Assembly: GCA_900553315.1 (NCBI GenBank)
Contig: USCW01000017.1
Span: 1-17,986, forward strand
Length of the DNA stretch: 17,986 nucleotides
Direction: 5' to 3'
From: an uncultured Eubacteriales bacterium
Lineage (GTDB): Bacteria > Bacillota > Clostridia > Christensenellales > Aristaeellaceae
This document shows, piece after piece, positions 13,432 through 17,986 of the stretch. Position numbers and translations under genes: made by a program. Within the stretch, counting starts at the first letter, position 1. Each line of letters starts with the position of its first letter. The notes beneath the pieces are model-generated. The model was not told where the DNA came from and searched no databases. It saw only the letters and a program-made list of their open reading frames with translations.

Positions 13432-14499
13432 ATGAATCAGATCATTATGTATATGATGGCCGCCGGAGCAGTGCTGGGCGGTCTGGATTGCATTTTCGGA
13501 AACCGTCTGGGTCTTGGCAAGCGCTTTGAAGAGGGCTTCAACCTGCTGGGTCCCGTAGCCTTGGGACAGGCGGGCATTATCTGCCTTGCGCCGGTGCTGT
13601 CCAACGCGCTGGGTCCGATCGTCAGTCAGGCGTATCATGCCCTGCGGCAGGATCCCGGCATGTTCGGCAGCATTTTTGCCATTGACATGGGTGGCTTCCA
13701 AATGTCCGCCCTGCTGGCGGACGATCCGCTGATCGGCAGCTTCGCGGGCATTGTAGTAGCCTCCATGCTGGGCTGCACCATTACCTTTACCCTGCCCGTG
13801 GGTATGGGGCTTCTGCCTGTGGAAAAGCAGGATGCGTTTGCTCGGGGCTTGATGTATGGCCTTATCACGCTGCCTATCCCGATGGTGCTGGGGGCGCTGA
13901 TCTGCGGCATTTCGCTGGGGGCGGCGCTGTGGTGCTGTCTGCCGGTGATCGTGCTGGCGGTGATCCTGAGCGTGGGCATTCTCCGCTTCCCCAAGGGAAC
14001 CCTGCGGTGCTTCCGGGTGTTCTCCAAGCTCATCAGCATTTTGATCACCCTTGGCCTGACGGTGGGGGCGGTGCAGTACATGACCGGCTGGGAGCTGCTG
14101 CCGGGGCTTACGCCGCTGACGGAGGCCATGGGCGTTGTCAGCTCCATCGGTATCGTGCTGCTGGGTGCGCTGCCCGTAGCGGAGCTTTTGCAGCGGCTGC
14201 TCAAGCACCCCATGACGAAGCTTGCGCCCCGGCTGCACCTGAGCGAGTCCGGCACGGTGAACATGCTGATCTGCGCCGTTTCCGTAGCTCCTGCGCTGGC
14301 CTCTCTGCGGGAAATGGACGACACGGACATCACCGTGAATGGCGCTTTTGCCGTCTGTGCGGCCTCCTGCCTGTCGGCTCATTTGGGCTTTGTGGTGGCG
14401 GTGGCTCCTGCTATGACGACGGCGATGATCGTTGCCAAGCTGGTCGGCGGCGTGATCGGTGCGGCACTGGCACTCTTTATGGTGAAGCGAAAGGCGTAA
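13432..14499 (+). CDS. eutH: EutH-like membrane transporter (ethanolamine transporter family)
   Basis: 355-aa polytopic membrane protein, full length for the EutH family, with about ten hydrophobic segments. The start MNQIIMYMMAAGAVLGGLD and the following FGNRLGLGKRFEEGF and LGPVALGQAGII are typical EutH features. In enteric bacteria and Listeria EutH helps ethanolamine enter the cell. Here no other ethanolamine-utilisation gene (eutABC or microcompartment shell) is in the window, so the real substrate may differ. The ATG at 13432 has AGGGGAGAG upstream. It follows the peptidase gene with an 86-base gap that holds a strong hairpin, and it is followed directly by a terminator, so it ends the transcription unit. 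Confidence 0.88.
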   Translation: MNQIIMYMMAAGAVLGGLDCIFGNRLGLGKRFEEGFNLLGPVALGQAGIICLAPVLSNALGPIVSQAYHALRQDPGMFGSIFAIDMGGFQMSALLADDPLIGSFAGIVVASMLGCTITFTLPVGMGLLPVEKQDAFARGLMYGLITLPIPMVLGALICGISLGAALWCCLPVIVLAVILSVGILRFPKGTLRCFRVFSKLISILITLGLTVGAVQYMTGWELLPGLTPLTEAMGVVSSIGIVLLGALPVAELLQRLLKHPMTKLAPRLHLSESGTVNMLICAVSVAPALASLREMDDTDITVNGAFAVCAASCLSAHLGFVVAVAPAMTTAMIVAKLVGGVIGAALALFMVKRKA

Positions 14500-14526
14500 G
14501 CTCGGCTGTTTCAAACATCGTTTCTG

Positions 14527-14574
14527 AAAAGGTTCCGCGTCTGCATCAGCTGATGCAGACGGCGGAACCTTTTT
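14527..14574 (+). terminator. Rho-independent terminator after eutH
   Basis: AAAAGGTTCCGC (14527-14538) pairs with GCGGAACCTTTT on the other side, with one bulged G near 14561. The inner 22 bases (14539-14560) are a perfect palindrome. The stem runs straight into a T-run (CCTTTTTG). Strong, classical terminator, placed 27 bases after the eutH stop. Confidence 0.9.
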
Positions 14575-14676
14575 GATTTGGTAAATCTTTTTCCACTTGG
14601 TTCAACCTTCGAGAATCGTCCTAAATCTTTTCGTTAATCAGCAGGGATTCACCGCGGCGGCGAAGAAGTCTAAAAG

Positions 14677-14693
14677 GATGCCGTTTTGGCATC
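14677..14693 (+). promoter_or_regulatory. Leader hairpin before the SNF2 gene
   Basis: GATGCC (14677-14682) pairs with GGCATC (14688-14693) around GTTTT. It lies in the 151 bases between the eutH terminator and the SNF2 start. That stretch must hold the SNF2 promoter, but the best candidates (TTGGTT near 14599 with TAAATC near 14623) have poor spacing, so I do not call one. Confidence 0.25.
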
Positions 14694-14725
14694 GGAGCTT
14701 GTGACTGTATGGAGTGAACGACCGA

Positions 14726-17700
14726 ATGACACAGGGACCCTATCGCTTAAAAATGCTCGCGGGCGAGGAAGAGTGGAACGCCGGCGAATCCATGTATCAG
14801 CGGGGCGGCGTGCGCGTGCTGGAATCCAGCGCCACCGCGCTGCGTTATGTTGTGGCGGGCTCCCCTCGCCAAGAAGTTATTTTCAGCCCGGACGGCCCCG
14901 CCCGCTGCGGCTGTGAGACCTATCAAAAGACCGGCGCGTGCCGCCATGTAGTGGCCGCCACGCTCATGGCACAGGAGACGGGCGCATTGGAGGAGCTGCT
15001 TCGCCGCAAGGCCGCAGCGGCGGGCCCCAAGCTTCTCAGCGCCATGGAGCGTGCGCTGCCCGAGGACGGCACGCTGCACATGGAAATTACCCTGATGTAT
15101 GAAAGCGAGGAGTCCCGGGAGCAGCCCCGGCTCCGGATCGGTCTGCGCGTGGGTGAGGATCGGCTTTATGTGGTGCGCAGCATCCCGCAGTTTATTGAAA
15201 GCATGGAAACCCGGGAGACCCTAAGCTTCGGCAAGGGCTTCACCTTTCAGCCGGAATGGATGCACTTCACCCCCGCTGAAAACCGCGTGCTGAACATTTT
15301 GAAGGCGCTCTGTCTGGCGCAGAAGGAGTCCGGCACGAGCCTTCGCGGCGCTGATCTGCGCGTGATGCTGCTGCCGGAGCCCTTTGCGGCGGCGGTGCTG
15401 GAGGAATTGAAGAACCTGCCCTTCCGCATGGCGGTGGATGGCAAGGCCTATCACATCAAGCGCGTGCGCGATGCACGGCTTCCGTTGTTTTATCGCATTA
15501 CCGGCTCCCTGCGCGGCCTGACGGTGACGGCACGGTTCCCCAAGGATTTCATTCCCCTGACCACCTCCTGCGCTTACGGTATTCTGTCTGGGGCGGTGGT
15601 GGCGGTAGATCCCAGTCAGCAGAGCGTGCTGCGGGTGCTGCTGGCAGAGCAGTACGAGGGGCGGAGTGCCTTTGATTATCCCACGCGGGAGACGGCGCGG
15701 GTGGTGGGGGAGCTGATTCCCTTCCTGAAGCTCACCGGCGTGGTGGACATGGACAGCGAGCTGGAAAAGCAACTGGTCAAGCTGCCGCTGGTGCCCCGCA
15801 TCTATCTGGACAAGGAGGGCAAGGAGGTCGTCGCCAAGACGCTGCTGTGCTACGGCGACCGGGAGATTGACCCCTTCGACGAGGAAAAAGAGGAAACGCC
15901 CTTGGGCAAGGGCGAGAAGCTCCTGCTGCGCGACGCGGCGGCGGAGCGTCAGGTGCTGGACACGCTGGCGAATTCCGGCTTCTATGTGCGCAAGGGCCGC
16001 GTGTATTTAACCGGTCAGGAAGCCATTTTCAACTTTGTCTCCGAGGGCGTGAGCCGCTTGCAGCAGAGCTGCGAGGTCTATCTGAGCAAGGATTTCAAGA
16101 AGATGACCCCGCGCCGGCCTATTCTGCGGGGACGCATGGGTCTGAACGGCAATCGATTGGAGCTCAGCTTCACCGAGGACGGCGAACCGGCGCAGGAGAT
16201 CATGGGTATTCTGGAAGCGCTGGCCAAGCGCCGCAAGTATTTCCGGCTCAAGGACGGCTCCTTCCTTGACCTGAGCGACATGGACGAGTGGCAGGAGCTG
16301 GCGGATAGCGTTTATGAGGCGGCGACGCTGGAGGGCATTGACAAGGTATGTCCCAACGGCGATACCATCAGTCTGCGCTCCTACCGCACCTGCTATTTGA
16401 ACAGTCTGCTGGAAAACTGCCATCTGCCAGTGGAGGTGGAGCGCAGCGTGCAGGACACCATTGCGGCGCTTTCCGCCCCGGAGGAGGGGGACATTCAGCT
16501 GCCGCAGGGGCTGACCCTGCGCCCCTATCAGCAGCGCGGCTATCATTGGCTGAAGACGCTGGATCGGCTGCACATGGGCGGTATTCTGGCGGACGATATG
16601 GGCTTGGGCAAGACGGTACAGGTGATCGCGCTGCTGTTGGACGCGCATCAGGAGAAGGAGCACAGCGTATCGCTGGTGGTTGCGCCCACGTCGCTGGCGT
16701 ACAACTGGCTCAGCGAGCTGAACCGTTTTGCGCCGGAGCTGTCGGTGATGGTGCTGGGCGGCTCCAGCGTACAACGCTCCAACCAGATTCGCCATGTAAA
16801 AGAAGCGGGGGATGTGGACGTACTGATTACGTCCTATCCGCTGATCCGCCGGGACATTGACCAGTTGACGGATATGCCCTTCCGCTTTGTGATTCTGGAC
16901 GAGGCGCAGCACATCAAGAACGCGGGCAGCGTCGGTGCGGTTGCGGTGAAGCAGTTACAGGCGCGGACGCGCTTTGCGTTGACGGGCACGCCCATGGAGA
17001 ATAGCGCGGGCGAGCTATGGAGCATTTTTGACTTTGTACTGCCGGGCTACCTGAACAGCTACAGCGCGTTCCTGCGTCGGTATCAGGATGGGCAGGACGC
17101 GGAGGATCTGCGCAAGCGCATTCGGCCGTTCCTGATGCGCCGCTTGAAGAAGGATGTATTGACGGAGTTGCCGGACAAGATCGAGGAGGTCTTGACGGCG
17201 CAGATGACCCCGGAACAGATGCGCGTTTATCAGGCGGCGATGATCCGCTTGAAGGAGCGTGTGGATCACGTCATGACGGAGAAAGGCTTGGGTCGCGGGC
17301 GTACAGAGGTTTTGGCGGCGATCACGGAGCTGCGGCAGATCTGCTGCCACCCGGCGTTGGTATTGCCGGACTACACGGGCTCTTCGGGCAAGCTGGAGAT
17401 GCTCTTGGAGGTTTTACCGGGAGCCATGGCGGCGGGAAGGCGCGTATTGCTGTTCTCGCAGTTCACGTCCATGCTGAAGATTCTGCGCAAGCAGTTAGAG
17501 GGTGCGGGGTACACCTGTATGTATTTGGACGGCGAAACGCCTGCGGGGCGGCGCATGGAGATGACAAAAGAATTCAACGAGGGCGACACGCAGATTTTCC
17601 TGATCTCCTTGAAAGCAGGCGGCACGGGCTTGAACTTGACGGGTGCGGACATGGTGATCCACTACGATCCGTGGTGGAACCCTGCTGCAGAGGATCAGGC

Positions 17701-17893
17701 CACCGACCGTGCGCACCGCATTGGTCAGACGCGCAAGGTGGAGGTTCTGCGCCTGGTCACGCACGAATCCATTGAGGAGCAAGTGGTGGCGCTCGGTCAG
17801 CGCAAGAAGGCTCTCTTCGATCAGCTCATCACCCCCGGCGAGGAGCTTGTCACCCGTCTCACCGAGCAAGACATTCGCGCGTTGTTTGCATAA
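14726..17893 (+). CDS. SWIM zinc-finger SNF2-family helicase-like ATPase
   Basis: 1055-aa cytoplasmic DNA-translocating ATPase of the bacterial SNF2 family (COG0553, HepA-like). An N-terminal SWIM zinc-binding motif is complete: C61-x-C63-x8-C72-x-H74. A long middle region (about 90-590) fits the SNF2-associated domain of bacterial members. The motor follows: motif I ILADDMGLGKT with K629, motif II DEAQ (725-728), motif III LTGTPMEN (752-759), motif V SLKAGGTGLNL (961-971) and motif VI DRAHRIGQ (994-1001). All ATPase motifs look intact. The ATG at 14726 has GGAG 11 bases upstream; a GTG at 14714 overlaps it. Such proteins are common in Clostridia and are thought to remodel protein-DNA or RNA polymerase complexes; the precise role is unknown. 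It follows a strong terminator and is probably unrelated to the sugar genes. The last third uses noticeably more TTG leucine codons than the first two thirds. Confidence 0.93.
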   Translation: MTQGPYRLKMLAGEEEWNAGESMYQRGGVRVLESSATALRYVVAGSPRQEVIFSPDGPARCGCETYQKTGACRHVVAATLMAQETGALEELLRRKAAAAGPKLLSAMERALPEDGTLHMEITLMYESEESREQPRLRIGLRVGEDRLYVVRSIPQFIESMETRETLSFGKGFTFQPEWMHFTPAENRVLNILKALCLAQKESGTSLRGADLRVMLLPEPFAAAVLEELKNLPFRMAVDGKAYHIKRVRDARLPLFYRITGSLRGLTVTARFPKDFIPLTTSCAYGILSGAVVAVDPSQQSVLRVLLAEQYEGRSAFDYPTRETARVVGELIPFLKLTGVVDMDSELEKQLVKLPLVPRIYLDKEGKEVVAKTLLCYGDREIDPFDEEKEETPLGKGEKLLLRDAAAERQVLDTLANSGFYVRKGRVYLTGQEAIFNFVSEGVSRLQQSCEVYLSKDFKKMTPRRPILRGRMGLNGNRLELSFTEDGEPAQEIMGILEALAKRRKYFRLKDGSFLDLSDMDEWQELADSVYEAATLEGIDKVCPNGDTISLRSYRTCYLNSLLENCHLPVEVERSVQDTIAALSAPEEGDIQLPQGLTLRPYQQRGYHWLKTLDRLHMGGILADDMGLGKTVQVIALLLDAHQEKEHSVSLVVAPTSLAYNWLSELNRFAPELSVMVLGGSSVQRSNQIRHVKEAGDVDVLITSYPLIRRDIDQLTDMPFRFVILDEAQHIKNAGSVGAVAVKQLQARTRFALTGTPMENSAGELWSIFDFVLPGYLNSYSAFLRRYQDGQDAEDLRKRIRPFLMRRLKKDVLTELPDKIEEVLTAQMTPEQMRVYQAAMIRLKERVDHVMTEKGLGRGRTEVLAAITELRQICCHPALVLPDYTGSSGKLEMLLEVLPGAMAAGRRVLLFSQFTSMLKILRKQLEGAGYTCMYLDGETPAGRRMEMTKEFNEGDTQIFLISLKAGGTGLNLTGADMVIHYDPWWNPAAEDQATDRAHRIGQTRKVEVLRLVTHESIEEQVVALGQRKKALFDQLITPGEELVTRLTEQDIRALFA

Positions 17894-17912
17894 AAGAATT
17901 TGTGGGGGTATT

Positions 17913-17954
17913 GCGAGGGAGGGGGCTTTTCTGAAGAAAAGCCCCCTCCCTCGC
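17913..17954 (+). terminator. Long perfect GC-rich hairpin after the SNF2 gene
   Basis: Bases 17913-17931 and 17936-17954 form a 19-bp perfect stem (GCGAGGGAGGGGGCTTTTC on the left) with a TGAA loop, starting 20 bases after the SNF2 stop. No T-run follows on either strand, so it may act as an mRNA 3' end stabiliser or a bidirectional barrier, or be a dispersed palindromic repeat. Its design matches the hairpin at 6-47. Confidence 0.55.
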
Positions 17955-17986
17955 GCTCCCTCCTGAAAAAACTACGGTGGGAGACG

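Noticed and set aside
14714..17893. SNF2 gene as part of a phage-defence island
   Set aside because: SNF2-type proteins occur in some defence systems, but no methylase, nuclease or phospholipase-like partner is next to it, and the SWIM-SNF2 architecture is common as a lone housekeeping-type gene in Clostridia.

Overview
The window comes from a GC-rich bacterium of the Bacillota (Clostridia), probably a gut or other plant-fibre-degrading lineage. The basis is strong AGGAGG-type ribosome binding sites, a LacI-type regulator beside LplB/YtcP-style sugar permeases, cytoplasmic glycosidases without signal peptides, and codon use dominated by CTG, ACC, GAC and GGC. The lineage cannot be fixed further from this sequence alone; something like Christensenellales or Oscillospirales is a guess.

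Layout. (1) 1-1083: a LacI-family regulator on the minus strand, ending just before a long GC-rich hairpin at the window edge. (2) 1084-1407: a divergent control region with a promoter for the regulator, a promoter for the transporter and a near-palindromic candidate operator. (3) 1408-5164: a carbohydrate ABC importer (two CUT1 permeases and a solute-binding protein) closed by a hairpin terminator. No ATPase gene is present. (4) 5177-5338: a 162-bp foldback repeat with 16-bp perfect terminal inverted repeats, which looks like a MITE. (5) 5457-12003: three tightly packed cytoplasmic glycan-degradation genes: an 876-aa protein of unknown function (possibly DUF5695), a GH127 beta-L-arabinofuranosidase-like enzyme, and a GH31 alpha-xylosidase/alpha-glucosidase-like enzyme. 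(6) 12080-14499: an aminopeptidase P-like M24 protein and an EutH-like membrane transporter, the latter followed by a strong rho-independent terminator. (7) 14726-17893: a 1055-aa SWIM-SNF2 helicase-like ATPase, followed by a second long GC-rich hairpin.

How the genes fit together. The importer would bring an oligosaccharide into the cell. GH127, GH31 and the 876-aa protein would then trim it in the cytoplasm, and the LacI protein would sense a product sugar and control at least the importer. Arabinofuranose and alpha-linked xylose or glucose are the residues suggested by the enzyme families. M24 peptidase and EutH are less obviously related and may simply share the transcript. The SNF2 gene follows a terminator and is probably independent.

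The least explained parts are the 876-aa protein, the foldback element between the two sugar transcription units, an atypical metal-ligand position in the M24 peptidase, and a 19-bp GAAA-capped hairpin in front of eutH. I saw no rRNA, tRNA, CRISPR array, transposase gene or phage gene.
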